64,000 nt of DNA from Microbacterium sp. No. 7 (GCF_001314225.1 NZ_CP012697.1:4535047-4599046); one strand, 5' to 3'. Numbered from the stretch's first letter, positions 35,664 to 45,041 are shown. The notes: generated by a model not told the origin, from the letters alone. Translations and numbers: made by a program.

Positions 35664-36440
35664 TCAGCCGAACATGTACAGGCCGCCGTTCACCGCGATC
35701 ACCTGTCCGCTGATGAACCGGCTCATGTCGCTCGCCATGAAGACCGCCACCGGGGCGAAGTCGCGGTCCGCGTCGCCGAGCTTGCCACCGAGCGGAAGCA
35801 CCGTCCTCAGCAGTTCCTCGAACCTGGCGCGGTCCGCCGGCGACATGTCCGCGAGCATCTGCTGCGACATCGGGGTGTCCATCGACAGCGAGACCGTGTT
35901 CGCCGTGATGCCGTACCTGCCCCACTCCTGCGCGATGCCCTTGGTCCACACCATCACCGCCGCCTTCGCGGCGCCGTAGTGCGCGTCCCCGGATTGCGAA
36001 CCGTGCACCTGCCCACGCAGGGTCACCCCGGAGCCGCAGTTGATGATCTTCCCGCCGCGTTCCTTGAGGTGCCGGAACGTCGCCTGGTTCACGAGGACGG
36101 TTCCGAGCACGTGGCTGCGGAACATGCGCTCCCACTCCTCGACGGTGAGGTCGGCGGCGGCCACCTCATGCCGGATGCCGGCGGTGCTCAGCACACCGTC
36201 GAGCCCGCCCATCGACGCGACAGCCGCGTCGATGGCCTCATCCACGATCTCCTTCTGCGTCACATCGCACCGGAAGAATCCCGCGCCCGAGCCGAGACCG
36301 GCGACGACCTTCCGTCCGAGATCCTCGTTGATGTCGAGGCACGCGACCTGCGCCCCCTCCGCCGCATACGCCCTGACGGCCGCCGCTCCGGCGCCGCTGG
36401 CGCCTCCGACCACGATGAGCCTCTTCCCGTCCAGCAGCAT
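35664..36440 (-). CDS. SDR-family oxidoreductase, cluster end
   Basis: This 258-residue short-chain dehydrogenase has the glycine motif GGASGAGAAAV near the N-terminus, a DINED acidic turn suggesting NAD(H), IINCGSGV (catalytic Ser) and HYGAAKAAV (Tyr-x3-Lys). The C-terminus INGGLYMFG-type ending (ISGQVIAVNGGLYMFG) is usual. The ATG at 36440 follows AAGGAGAA and puts the Rossmann strand at residue 7. An earlier ATG at 36485 overlaps the amidohydrolase stop (TGATG) and would add 15 residues. It is last in a nine-gene minus-strand cluster and probably oxidises a hydroxyl of the imported compound or its product. Confidence 0.9.
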   Translation of the reverse strand: MLLDGKRLIVVGGASGAGAAAVRAYAAEGAQVACLDINEDLGRKVVAGLGSGAGFFRCDVTQKEIVDEAIDAAVASMGGLDGVLSTAGIRHEVAAADLTVEEWERMFRSHVLGTVLVNQATFRHLKERGGKIINCGSGVTLRGQVHGSQSGDAHYGAAKAAVMVWTKGIAQEWGRYGITANTVSLSMDTPMSQQMLADMSPADRARFEELLRTVLPLGGKLGDADRDFAPVAVFMASDMSRFISGQVIAVNGGLYMFG

Positions 36441-36484
36441 CCGGTTCTCCTTCTTTCCGGGATCGGCCGCGCGCCGATCCGACA

Positions 36485-37939
36485 TCAGTGGTTCCCTCCG
36501 GCGTTCGATCCGGTCCACTCCGCACGCAAGGGCGGCGGGACCACCTCGGGGCCATAGGGCGACTCGTACGGTCGCTCGTCCAGCTTCGACTCGTGCTCCG
36601 CGACGACCTTCTGGCGCAGGTCGCCGTCGGTGAACAGGTCGATGGCCAGGGCCGTGAGCACGGTCGCCGCATGCGTCACGCCCTTGTGCGCGTACGAGGA
36701 CTTGCCTTGCGCCACCGCCTGCCAGGAGTGGTTCGGCGTCCCGTACGCCCAGCACGCCGAATAGAACTGGGCGGTGGGCGTCACCCAGCTCACATCCCCG
36801 ACGTCGGTGGAGCCGTGGCGGACGGGGGGACGCGGATTCTCCGGGATCACACCCTCATGAAGCGGCCCCTCGACCGCCACCGTGCCGCCGAAGCTACGGC
36901 TGCCGGACTCCATGTCCTCCCGGGTGAACGTGGTCGCGAAGCTCGCGGCGAGGGCACGGTCGGCGTCGTCGAACGGCACGCCGCCGACGTGTTCCAGGAT
37001 CTGCTGCAGCCTTCCCTCCAGGGTGCGGTTGTGCAGCACTTCCGAATAGGCGCCGCTGAGCGTCATCCGCACTGCGGTGTCGGTCATCAGCGCCGCGCCG
37101 TCGGCGACCCTCTGAACACGCTCGAAGAGTTCTCTGGCGTCGCGTCCCCGCGGAGAGCGTACGGAGTAGTAGACCTCGGCGGTGCGCTGCACCACGTTGG
37201 GCGACAGACCGCCGGAGTCGGTGATCGCGTAGTGCAGTCGAGCGTCATCCGGCATGTGCTCTCGCAGATAGTTGGACCCGACGTTCATCAGCTCGACCGC
37301 ATCCAGAGCACTGCGCCCGAGCTGCGGGGAGATCGAGGCGTGGCTGGCCCTGCCCTCGAAGCGGAATCGGGCGTGGAACACGGCGAGCAACGGGTTGTCG
37401 ATCACACGGGTGGTGATGCCCGGATGCCAGGTGAGGGCGATGTCGACGTCGGAGAACGCGCCGCGCGCGACCATGAAGGTCTTCCCGCCGTCGCCTTCCT
37501 CCGCAGGACAGCCGTAGTAGCGAACACGCCCGGGCAGCCCTTGCGTGCGGAGAAGCTCGGCGATCGAGACGGCCGCGAGGAGCCCGCCCGCTCCCAGCAG
37601 GTTGTGTCCGCAGCCCTGCCCGTTGCCGGACTCGTTGCCCGGCGCCGGCTGCGGTCGCGGGACGTCGGCCGCCTGGCTGAGCCCGGCCAAGGCGTCGTAC
37701 TCGCCCAGGATGGCGATGACCGGGCCCCCTGCTCCGGCTTCGGCGTAGAAGGCGGTGGGGATGCCGCCGACTTCCTCCGTCACCCGGAACCCGGCCGCCC
37801 GCGCCAGCTCGATCTGAGCCGCAACCGCGGTGTGCTCCTCCCACCGCAGTTCGGGCCGGTCCCAGACTCTGTCCGAGTACTCCAGGAACTCCGCGCTCCG
37901 CGCTCCGACGAGCGCCTCGATCTCTTCGATCTCGTACAT
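36485..37939 (-). CDS. M20 amidohydrolase, AbgB-like
   Basis: This 484-residue metal-dependent amidohydrolase shows YDALAGLSQ (first metal-binding region), GNGQGCGHNLLGAGG, ALTWHPG and a dimerisation-domain segment RASHASISPQLGRSALDAVELMNVG. The C-terminal VGDVSWVTPTAQFYSACWAYGTPNH contains the last ligand area. This pattern is closest to AbgB, the p-aminobenzoyl-glutamate hydrolase subunit, and to related amide hydrolases. No AbgA partner is seen. Within the Liv-transporter cluster it most likely hydrolyses an imported N-acyl amino acid or other amide in the cytoplasm. Confidence 0.88.
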   Translation of the reverse strand: MYEIEEIEALVGARSAEFLEYSDRVWDRPELRWEEHTAVAAQIELARAAGFRVTEEVGGIPTAFYAEAGAGGPVIAILGEYDALAGLSQAADVPRPQPAPGNESGNGQGCGHNLLGAGGLLAAVSIAELLRTQGLPGRVRYYGCPAEEGDGGKTFMVARGAFSDVDIALTWHPGITTRVIDNPLLAVFHARFRFEGRASHASISPQLGRSALDAVELMNVGSNYLREHMPDDARLHYAITDSGGLSPNVVQRTAEVYYSVRSPRGRDARELFERVQRVADGAALMTDTAVRMTLSGAYSEVLHNRTLEGRLQQILEHVGGVPFDDADRALAASFATTFTREDMESGSRSFGGTVAVEGPLHEGVIPENPRPPVRHGSTDVGDVSWVTPTAQFYSACWAYGTPNHSWQAVAQGKSSYAHKGVTHAATVLTALAIDLFTDGDLRQKVVAEHESKLDERPYESPYGPEVVPPPLRAEWTGSNAGGNH

Positions 37940-37991
37940 CCTCTTCCTCTGTTCGTCTCGTCCGGTTCGCCCACCGGGCCGCCGGCGCCCG

Positions 37992-39938
37992 CTAGGCGCG
38001 AACCAGACGGTCCTCGGGGGCGTCGAGCACCCCGGGAGCCGCGTCGCCGCTGGCGGCGAGCATCCTCGCCTGAGCGAGCACCTGTCTCAGGATGAGCACC
38101 ACCGTGGCGGCCAGCCCGAAGATCAGCTCGGCCATCCCGCCGGTCGTGTTGAGTGCGAACGGGAGCAGCACGATGAACGCGCCGCCGACGATCGGGCCCA
38201 CCACCAGGGAGTCGCGTCCCGCGATCGCCGCACCCAGCAGCAGGTAGACGCTCGTCCACAGCCCGAACGAGTCCGGGGTCACGATGCCGACCTGCATCGC
38301 GGAGAGGACGCCGGCGATCGTTCCGGCCGCCCCGCAGACGGCCATCGCAAGGATCCGCAGCCGCAGAGCGCTCATCCCGATCGACTCCGCGCCGAGGGGC
38401 GAGTCGCGGATCGCGCGGATCCTCTGCCCGACGCGGGCCCTCCCGAACCACGCGAGCAGCGTCAGGCAGATCACTGCGATCGCGAACGACGCGTACCACA
38501 TCGGAGTCGGGGCCACCAGCATGAGGTCGCCGATCTGGAGCGGTGGCAGGCTCGCGCCGGTCTCGCCGCCGGTGAGCGCCGGCAGGTTGCGCGCCAGCTC
38601 GGGCATGGCCAGGGTGAACTGCAGGGTGACGATCGCGAGATAGGTTCCGGAGAGCCGCGTGACGCTCGCGCCGAGCGCGGCCCCCAGGAGCAGACCGATC
38701 GGTATCGCGGTGAGGAGGGTCAGCAGCGGTGGCCACCCCGCCCTGCTGATGAGCAGCGCCGCACTGTACCCGCCGACCAGCATGAATCCGCCCTGCGCCA
38801 GAGAGAATCGCTCGGCGAGCCCGGATGCCACGTTCTGCCCGGCGACGGCGATGATCATCGCCATCATCCCGGCAAGGACGAACACCGTCGTCCCACCGAC
38901 GATCTGCGGCACGAGGATGACGACGACGAGCACTCCGACTCCCGCGACGGAGGCGGCGATCAGCCGCCCTCTCCTGCCGCCCGGCAGCAGACGGCTTCTC
39001 CTCGACGACTGGGCGACGATCGCTCCGATCCAGCGCGATCTCGCCATCTTCCCCGGCTGGGTGGGGAGCTTCGTCGCCACCGTCACCTTCTTGCGCCCCA
39101 GGAGACCGTGCGGACGCAGCAGGTACACGAGCGACAGGATCACGAGCGAGGTCACGGCGATCCACTGCCCGCCGATGTAGTACGACACGAGCGACACGAT
39201 GACCCCGTAGACGAGAGAGCCGACCACCAGCCCCCCGAGCGACCCCATGCCGCCCAGCACGACGGCGGTGAACGCGACGATGAGGAAGCTGGTCAGGTAG
39301 TGCGGATCCAGGTGCTTCGAGATGCTGATGCCGACTCCGGCGAGCCCCGCGAGCGCTCCGGTGAAGCCCCAGACGAGGCGCTCGATGGTCGCGACGTTGA
39401 TGCCGTTCACGGCGGCCGTCGCGGGGTCGTCGGACACCGCGCGCAGCGCGAGCCCGGCGCGAGTGCGCTGCAGCAGGAACGCGAGCGCGCCGACGATGAG
39501 CAGGATCACGACCAGGAAGACAAGGTCGAACCTGCCCACACGGGCACCGAGGATCGACACCGATCCTGCGAGCAGCTCCGGCGCGTCGATGCCCTTGGGC
39601 ACCGGCCCCCACACGGCACCCACGATGCCGATGATCGCCAGCGTGGGGCCGAGCGTGACGAGACCGGTGATGAGCTCGGACGCATCCGCGAGGTAGCGGG
39701 TTATGACCACGCCCATCGCGAGCGAGATCACCGTCCCCGAGAGGATCGCGACGAGACCGGCCACCCAGATGGAGATCCCGGTATGCACGACCTGCCAGGC
39801 CAGGTACGCGCAGAGTGTGGCGATCGCCCCCTGGGCGAAATTGAGCACGTGCGCGAACCGATGGCTGAGCACCACGCCCAGCGCGATGGCGATGTACGCG
39901 CCGCCGGCGATGAGCCCGCTGCAGATGATGGCCCACAT
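37992..39938 (-). CDS. Fused branched-chain-type ABC permease (LivH-LivM)
   Basis: The 648-residue protein joins two permeases. Residues about 1-290 resemble LivH (SHRFAHVLNFAQGAIATLCAYLA, LRAVSDDPATAAVNGINV, GGMGSLGGLVVGSL). A basic linker (LLGRKKVTVATKLPTQPGK) leads to a LivM-like half from about 345 (VAGQNVASGLAERFSLAQGGF, YLAIVTLQFTLAMPELARN, IRDSPLGAESIGMSALRLR). Each half has about eight hydrophobic segments. Normally LivH and LivM are separate chains. The fusion guarantees 1:1 assembly. It works with the LivK, LivG and LivF genes just upstream. The start at 39938 is followed by the first helix; its ribosome site (AAGGGAA) is rather distant. Confidence 0.92.
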   Translation of the reverse strand: MWAIICSGLIAGGAYIAIALGVVLSHRFAHVLNFAQGAIATLCAYLAWQVVHTGISIWVAGLVAILSGTVISLAMGVVITRYLADASELITGLVTLGPTLAIIGIVGAVWGPVPKGIDAPELLAGSVSILGARVGRFDLVFLVVILLIVGALAFLLQRTRAGLALRAVSDDPATAAVNGINVATIERLVWGFTGALAGLAGVGISISKHLDPHYLTSFLIVAFTAVVLGGMGSLGGLVVGSLVYGVIVSLVSYYIGGQWIAVTSLVILSLVYLLRPHGLLGRKKVTVATKLPTQPGKMARSRWIGAIVAQSSRRSRLLPGGRRGRLIAASVAGVGVLVVVILVPQIVGGTTVFVLAGMMAMIIAVAGQNVASGLAERFSLAQGGFMLVGGYSAALLISRAGWPPLLTLLTAIPIGLLLGAALGASVTRLSGTYLAIVTLQFTLAMPELARNLPALTGGETGASLPPLQIGDLMLVAPTPMWYASFAIAVICLTLLAWFGRARVGQRIRAIRDSPLGAESIGMSALRLRILAMAVCGAAGTIAGVLSAMQVGIVTPDSFGLWTSVYLLLGAAIAGRDSLVVGPIVGGAFIVLLPFALNTTGGMAELIFGLAATVVLILRQVLAQARMLAASGDAAPGVLDAPEDRLVRA

Positions 39939-39982
39939 GATGTGAGATGTTCCCTTCCGTGTCGGAACCGGGGACGGCGCCG

Positions 39983-41164
39983 TTATCGCTCCACCCTCTG
40001 GAACGCCCCGTCCTTCACGACGTAGTAGTTGAAGATGGCGGTGTCGCCCGCGTCGAGCGAGTAGGTGCTGTCCGTGCTCCAGCCCAGGCTCTTCACCAGC
40101 CCGATCTGCTTTCCGCCCAGACCACGAAGCGCCTCCATGAAGCTCTCCCGTGTCGCTTCGCCGCCGTCCTGCACGGCCGCGCGGATGCCCTCCTCGATGA
40201 TGGCCCCCGCGTTCCATCCGAAGAGCGAGAGCGACGCGATCGACTCCGGCTTGCAGTCGCCCATCACCGTGGCGAACTCCTCCACAGCGGGCGACTCCTC
40301 GTCGAGCAGCGGCATCATGCCGGTGACGTAGAGACCCTCCACCGACTGGCCGCCGAGCGAGATCAGCTGCGGATCGAGGCTGTTCTCGTAGGTGATCATC
40401 GGCATGTCGAGCTGCCCCTGATCCGCTGCCTGCATGATGCCCGCCACGTTCGCCATCGTCAGGATGAGCACGGCGGCGTCGGCGCCGGAGGTCCGCAGCT
40501 GCTCGATGACCGGCACGAAGTTGGTCGTTCCGGCCGGAGACTCGATGACCGTCGTGAGCTCGGCCCCCGCGTCCTCGGCGGCCGACTCGGAGCGCTCCGG
40601 AGCGCCCGGAGCGATCGTCGTGTCGTAGACCAGCGCGATCTTCTCATGCCCCTGCGCGACCATCAGGCTCACGCTCGCGGCAGCCTCGGTCTCGTAGTCC
40701 GGCGCGATGCCGAAGAAGTTCGGCGCCGCAGCCTTCTTCACCGACGCGCCGTTGGACAGCACGAGCACCGGCACGTCGGGGGTCGCGGCAAGCACCGACT
40801 GCGCGCCGGCGAAGCCCGGCGCGGTGAGCACCGTGACCGCGAACGGGTCCGCTCCGAGCAGTTGCCTGGCGGCGTTGGCCCCGCCGGTCACGGTGCTCTG
40901 GTTGTCGACGGGACGCACGTCGACCGTGTAGCCCTCGATCCCACCGTTCTCGTTGCGGTTCTCGAAATAGCACTGGATGGCGTCGGCGACGATCGCGCCG
41001 GGGGCCGCCGGCCCCGTCGCCGGAGTCGACACGCCGAGGATCAGCGTTCCTCCCGCCTCACCGCCGCCGTTCTCCGCGGCACCGCTGCATCCCGCCAGCG
41101 TGGATCCGACGACGACGGTCGCGGCTGCGGCGAACGCCGTCCGTGCCCATGCTTTCTTGATCAT
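39983..41164 (-). CDS. Branched-chain-type ABC substrate-binding lipoprotein (LivK-like)
   Basis: This 393-residue lipoprotein has lipidation Cys26 in the lipobox LAGC, then GGTLILGVSTPATGPAAPG, the opening of the periplasmic-binding-protein I fold. The body alternates strand-helix motifs such as ANAARQLLGADPFAVTVLTA and TNFVPVIEQLRTSGADAAVL. Members of this family bind branched-chain amino acids, amides, urea or aromatic acids, so the ligand cannot be named. The genes around it (amidohydrolase, dipeptidase, two SDRs) favour an amide or modified amino acid. Confidence 0.92.
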   Translation of the reverse strand: MIKKAWARTAFAAAATVVVGSTLAGCSGAAENGGGEAGGTLILGVSTPATGPAAPGAIVADAIQCYFENRNENGGIEGYTVDVRPVDNQSTVTGGANAARQLLGADPFAVTVLTAPGFAGAQSVLAATPDVPVLVLSNGASVKKAAAPNFFGIAPDYETEAAASVSLMVAQGHEKIALVYDTTIAPGAPERSESAAEDAGAELTTVIESPAGTTNFVPVIEQLRTSGADAAVLILTMANVAGIMQAADQGQLDMPMITYENSLDPQLISLGGQSVEGLYVTGMMPLLDEESPAVEEFATVMGDCKPESIASLSLFGWNAGAIIEEGIRAAVQDGGEATRESFMEALRGLGGKQIGLVKSLGWSTDSTYSLDAGDTAIFNYYVVKDGAFQRVER

Positions 41165-41224
41165 GATGAAGTCCTTTCGTCTTGCAAGTCGTGTTCCGTG
41201 TCTCGTCTTCGAGCCGGAACGATG

Positions 41225-41974
41225 TCAGCCGTGGCCGAGGTAGGCGCTGAGCACGACGGGATCGCTGCTGACCGTTCCCCAGGTGCCCTGCGAGATGAGC
41301 TCACCCGCGCTCATGACATAGATCCATTCGCAGATGCTGCTCACGAACTCCATGTCGTGCTCGATCAGGAGCACGCAGGAGCCGCTCCTCTCCGCGTAGC
41401 GGCGGATCAGGTCCAGCACGATCATCCGATCGTGCGCAGGCACGCCGGCCACCGGCTCGTCCAGGATCAGCACCCGGGGTTCGCCCGCGATCGCACGAGC
41501 GAGCTCCACGAGCTTGCGTCCACCGCCGCTGAGGCCGTCGCAGAGGACGTCGACGAGCGGTCCCAGACCGAGGGCCTCCACCACCTCGTCCTGCAGCCCC
41601 CGGTCGTCGCCACGGCGTGCGAGTCCGATGTTGGTGCCGACGGTCAGGCTCCCGAACAGTTCAGCGGTCTGAAAGGTGCGCACGAGACCGGCACGGGCGC
41701 GCCGCGGCGCCGACAGGCGATTCAGCGTCCGCCCCTGCAGCGCCACCTCGCCGCGTGTGGGGGCGATCACCCCCGCGAGCGTGTTGACGAGTGTCGACTT
41801 GCCCGCGCCGTTCGGCCCGATGACGCCGACGACCTCGCCGGGCCAGGCGTCCAGCTCGAACCCTGTGAGCGCTTTGAAGGAGCCGAACTGCACATCGAGG
41901 GCCCGCACGCGGAGGATGGGCTCCTGCGCTGCGCCCGCTTTGGCCCGTTCCATGGTCGAGGTTCCGTTCGTCAT
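41225..41974 (-). CDS. Branched-chain-type ABC ATPase (LivG-like)
   Basis: This 249-residue ATPase has Walker A GPNGAGKS, Q-loop LVRTFQTAELF, signature LSGGGRKLVELARAI and Walker B VLILDEPVAGV, with IEHDMEFV as the H-loop. The residue after the signature glycines departs slightly from LSGGQ/LSYGQ. Its ATG at 41974 overlaps the LivF stop by 4 bp (ATGA). An internal ATG at codon 8 is an alternative start. It pairs with LivF to drive the fused LivHM permease. Confidence 0.93.
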   Translation of the reverse strand: MTNGTSTMERAKAGAAQEPILRVRALDVQFGSFKALTGFELDAWPGEVVGVIGPNGAGKSTLVNTLAGVIAPTRGEVALQGRTLNRLSAPRRARAGLVRTFQTAELFGSLTVGTNIGLARRGDDRGLQDEVVEALGLGPLVDVLCDGLSGGGRKLVELARAIAGEPRVLILDEPVAGVPAHDRMIVLDLIRRYAERSGSCVLLIEHDMEFVSSICEWIYVMSAGELISQGTWGTVSSDPVVLSAYLGHG

Positions 41975-42672
41975 GACATGTACACCTGTTCGAGCCGTCG
42001 ATCGGCGAGGAGCGCTGCGGATGAGTCTTCGAGGACGACCCGGCCGCGGCGCAGCACGTACGCCCTGTTCGCGAGTCCGAGGCAGCGCTTGATCTGCTGC
42101 TCCACGATGAGGACGGCACGATCCGCCGTGGCGAGTCGCGCGATGGTCTCGAACAGTTCGTCGATCACCATCGGCGCCAAGCCGAGGGAGGGCTCGTCGA
42201 GCAGCAGCACCGACGGGTCGCCGAGCAGCGCACGCGCGAGGGCGAGCATCTGCTGCTGCCCGCCCGAGAGGCGACCGCCCGGCTCGGAGAGCCTCGATCC
42301 CATCCACGGGAAGTATTCCAGCGCCCTGTCGATGTCGTCCTGCGCGCTGGTCTTCTCCGCGCGCAGGAAGGAGCCGAGCAGGAGGTTGTCGCGCACGGAG
42401 AGGTTCGGCAGGATCCCCCGGCTCTCGACCACGTGCGCGATCCCGCGGCGGGCGATCCGGTGCGGCGGCAGCCCGTTCAGCTCCTCGCCGTCCAACTCGA
42501 TCGAACCCGTCCGCGCGGCGAGCAGGCCCGAGATCGTGCGCAGCAGCGTCGACTTTCCCGCGCCGTTCGGCCCGAGCACCGCGACCACCTCGCCGACTCC
42601 GACGTCGATGCTGACGTCCTCGAGCACCGGAACCGGGCCATACCCTGAACTCAGATGGCGGATCGAGAGCAT
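41971..42672 (-). CDS. Branched-chain-type ABC ATPase (LivF-like)
   Basis: This 233-residue ATPase has Walker A GPNGAGKS at about 34-41, RGIAHVVESRGILPNLSVRDNL (LivF-type Q-loop area), signature LSGGQQQMLALARAL and Walker B VLLLDEPSLGLAP. The length is usual for LivF. Its start overlaps the dipeptidase stop (TGATG at 42672) and its stop overlaps the LivG start, so the three genes are translationally linked. It forms the second nucleotide-binding subunit of the importer. Confidence 0.93.
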   Translation of the reverse strand: MLSIRHLSSGYGPVPVLEDVSIDVGVGEVVAVLGPNGAGKSTLLRTISGLLAARTGSIELDGEELNGLPPHRIARRGIAHVVESRGILPNLSVRDNLLLGSFLRAEKTSAQDDIDRALEYFPWMGSRLSEPGGRLSGGQQQMLALARALLGDPSVLLLDEPSLGLAPMVIDELFETIARLATADRAVLIVEQQIKRCLGLANRAYVLRRGRVVLEDSSAALLADRRLEQVYMS

Positions 42673-43883
42673 CAGTGCCAGACATCCTCGAGGAGGCGCA
42701 GGATGTTGCCGCCGAGCACAGCCGCGATCTCGCTGTCGCTGTACCCGTGCTTGACCAGCCAGGCGGTCACGTTGGGATAGCTCTCGGTCAGGTTCTCGAC
42801 ACCGTCCACGAACGACACCTGCGTGTACTCCAGGTCGCCGGGGTCGTACATTCCCTTGATGTCGACGTTGCGCTGCGCGTTGTGATGCAGCCCCGCATGG
42901 TCGCCGTAGAGCGTGTCGAGGCCGAAGGTGACGTGTTCGATGCCCATCAGGTCGACGGCGTGGACGAAGTGGTCCATCACGGACTCGATCGACTGGGTGC
43001 GGTGCTGCAGGGAGATCGTGGACAGCGGGGTGGCCATGATGCCGAGCACGCCGCCGCGCTCGGCGCACGCCTTCAGCACCTCATCCGGCTTGAGGCGAGG
43101 GACCGGCCACAGCGAACGGCACCCGGAGTGGGTGATCGCGATGGGCTTCGCCGAGGTCTCGATCGCGTCGAGGCTCGTCTGGTCGCCGGAGTGCGCGACG
43201 TCCACCAGGATCCCGAGCTTGTTCATCCGCTCCACGGCTCGGCGTCCGAGCGCGGTGAGGCCGCCGTCTCGTCGCTCCTTCTGGCCGCTTCCGAGCGAGT
43301 TCGAATGCCCGTACGTCAGGCCCATCTGACGGACTCCGAGGCCGTACAGCACGTCGAGCCGATCGACCTCGTTCTCGATGCACTCCGTGCTCTCCGCACC
43401 CATGATGAAGCCGACCCTGCCGGTCGCCTTGGCATCGTGGATGTCCTGCACCGTACGGATCACGGTGGCCTCGTCGTCGTGATAGGCGAGGTCGGCGAGC
43501 CGCATTCCGAGCGCGGTGATGACATCGTGCCACTTCCACCCGGACGGCGACCCCATCCCGATGCTGCCGACCAGGTTGTCGAACAGAGCGGTGAGACGGG
43601 AGTGCTTCAACTCGCCGTACGCCGTGAAGTCGCGTTGGGTTCGCAGGTACTCGAACAGCGCCGAGGGCTCCAGGGGCAGGAGCTGAGGATGGTCATGGAA
43701 GCTGACGACCAGGTTGTCTGCGAGCAGACGCTCGACGCGGGCCGCTTCGCTCTCCGACAGGCCGGCATCGTAGGTGCTGAGCCTGGTGCTGGGATCGACG
43801 AGGTCCACCGCCGAGAAGTCCTGACCGCGCTGCAGGAAGGGGTAGGACTCGTAGTGATGGGGCTTGGCCGGAACGTACGCCAT
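42672..43883 (-). CDS. M19-like membrane-dipeptidase family protein
   Basis: This 403-residue protein belongs to the renal dipeptidase (M19) group. The metal-site segments are recognisable: VVSFHDHPQL where classical enzymes have the His-x-Asp pair, FIMGAESTECIE for the bridging Glu, and VDVAHSGDQT and ITHSGCRSL for the two following His ligands. GLDTLYGDHAG replaces the usual SDFDG motif. The HDH variant in the first segment suggests a changed metal site or substrate. Classical members hydrolyse dipeptides and some beta-lactams; here the natural substrate is probably the compound imported by the adjacent Liv system. GGAGGAAAC precedes the ATG at 43883. Confidence 0.82.
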   Translation of the reverse strand: MAYVPAKPHHYESYPFLQRGQDFSAVDLVDPSTRLSTYDAGLSESEAARVERLLADNLVVSFHDHPQLLPLEPSALFEYLRTQRDFTAYGELKHSRLTALFDNLVGSIGMGSPSGWKWHDVITALGMRLADLAYHDDEATVIRTVQDIHDAKATGRVGFIMGAESTECIENEVDRLDVLYGLGVRQMGLTYGHSNSLGSGQKERRDGGLTALGRRAVERMNKLGILVDVAHSGDQTSLDAIETSAKPIAITHSGCRSLWPVPRLKPDEVLKACAERGGVLGIMATPLSTISLQHRTQSIESVMDHFVHAVDLMGIEHVTFGLDTLYGDHAGLHHNAQRNVDIKGMYDPGDLEYTQVSFVDGVENLTESYPNVTAWLVKHGYSDSEIAAVLGGNILRLLEDVWH

Positions 43884-44017
43884 TGTTTCCTCCGAGGGTG
43901 TTCTTCTTCGTTGAGTGCCGGCCCCGCGGGCGGGGACGACTGGGCAGCCTGTCGGCGAAGGTGGTCTCCCCCCACCGGCGTCGACGGTCCTGTCCGCATC
44001 GCGCATGCGGTGTCGGC

Positions 44018-44878
44018 TCAGGAGTGCCGGAGATCGCCTCCGTCGACGGCGAGGGTCTGTCCGGTCACGAAACCGGACGCGGACGAGCCGAGGTACACGA
44101 CGGCCTCGGCGATGTCCTCCGCGCGCCCCCACCGGCGCACCGGGATCTGCGCGGCGATCTCGTTCGGCGCGTTCTCGCCGTGGAGTCGCTCCAGGCGGTC
44201 CAGGGCGCGGCCCGTGGCGATGAAGCCGGGGGCGATGGAGTTCACGCGGATGCCGTGGGGCGCCACGTCCTGTGCCACCGTGCGGAGGTACATCTGCGCA
44301 GCCGCCTTCCCCCCGCCGTAGAAGGCCATCTCGCCTGTTGCGCTCGGGCGGTTCCCCGCAGTCGAGGAGATGAAGACGACGCTTCCCGATCCCGCCGCGA
44401 TCATGTGCGGCAGGGTGGCGAGCACGCTGTAGACGACGGAGTAGTAGTTGTCGGCCGTCGAAGACAGCAGGTACTGCTGCGTGGCGGGGTCGGCGAGGTC
44501 GAAGGCGGATGCCCTGACGTAGGCGATGTCCCCCGCGCTGCCGCCGGCGTTGCAGACGAGGAGGTCGATGCGTCCCCAGGCATCGTGCACGGAGTTCACG
44601 AAGTCCAGCACCTGATCGACGTCCGTCAGATCGACCTGCGCATCGAGGACCTCGGCGCCGGCCTGCTCCAGCGACTGCCGGGGCGTGAGGCCGGCCGTGG
44701 CCTCGCGTTCCACACGGAACTGCTCGTAGCCCGCCATGTCTCGGTCGCAGACCGCTACGCGGTACCCCTCCCGGGCGAGGCGCATGGCGATCGTCCTTCC
44801 GATGCCTCGCGCGGCACCGGTGACGATGGCGACGGGGCGGTCGGCGGCGGACGGCATGGTGGGCTCAGACACGGTCAC
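44018..44878 (-). CDS. SDR-family oxidoreductase, cluster start
   Basis: This 286-residue short-chain dehydrogenase has glycine motif TGAARGIG, the NAG motif NAGGSAG, VVFISSTAGN (catalytic Ser) and FYGGGKAAA (Tyr-x3-Lys). It ends in GFVTGQTLAVDGGDLR, the standard C-terminal signature. It is the first metabolic gene downstream of the Lrp-type regulator and is followed 134 bp later by the dipeptidase. It is only distantly similar to the SDR at 35664-36440, so two separate redox steps are likely in the pathway. Confidence 0.9.
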   Translation of the reverse strand: MTVSEPTMPSAADRPVAIVTGAARGIGRTIAMRLAREGYRVAVCDRDMAGYEQFRVEREATAGLTPRQSLEQAGAEVLDAQVDLTDVDQVLDFVNSVHDAWGRIDLLVCNAGGSAGDIAYVRASAFDLADPATQQYLLSSTADNYYSVVYSVLATLPHMIAAGSGSVVFISSTAGNRPSATGEMAFYGGGKAAAQMYLRTVAQDVAPHGIRVNSIAPGFIATGRALDRLERLHGENAPNEIAAQIPVRRWGRAEDIAEAVVYLGSSASGFVTGQTLAVDGGDLRHS

Positions 44879-44957
44879 TCCAGGCGGACTCTGCGAACTC
44901 GGGTATTTCGAGTTTTTTGCATCCCACGCGGCCGCAGCACCGGATGAAGGATCTCCC

Positions 44958-44973
44958 CATCACGCGGGTGATG
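44958..44973. promoter_or_regulatory. Palindrome in the promoter gap of the catabolic cluster
   Basis: CATCACGCGGGTGATG has perfect 6-bp arms around GCGG, 80 bp upstream of the first SDR start and downstream of the regulator stop at 45042. It is the clearest dyad in this 163-bp gap and is a candidate binding site for the Lrp-type regulator; a terminator for the regulator gene is the alternative. Confidence 0.4.
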
Positions 44974-45041
44974 GCGATGGATCCCCCCACAACGGCTGGT
45001 CTTCTGCCCGGGTATCGACGGAATCAGCCATCGGCGCCCTT

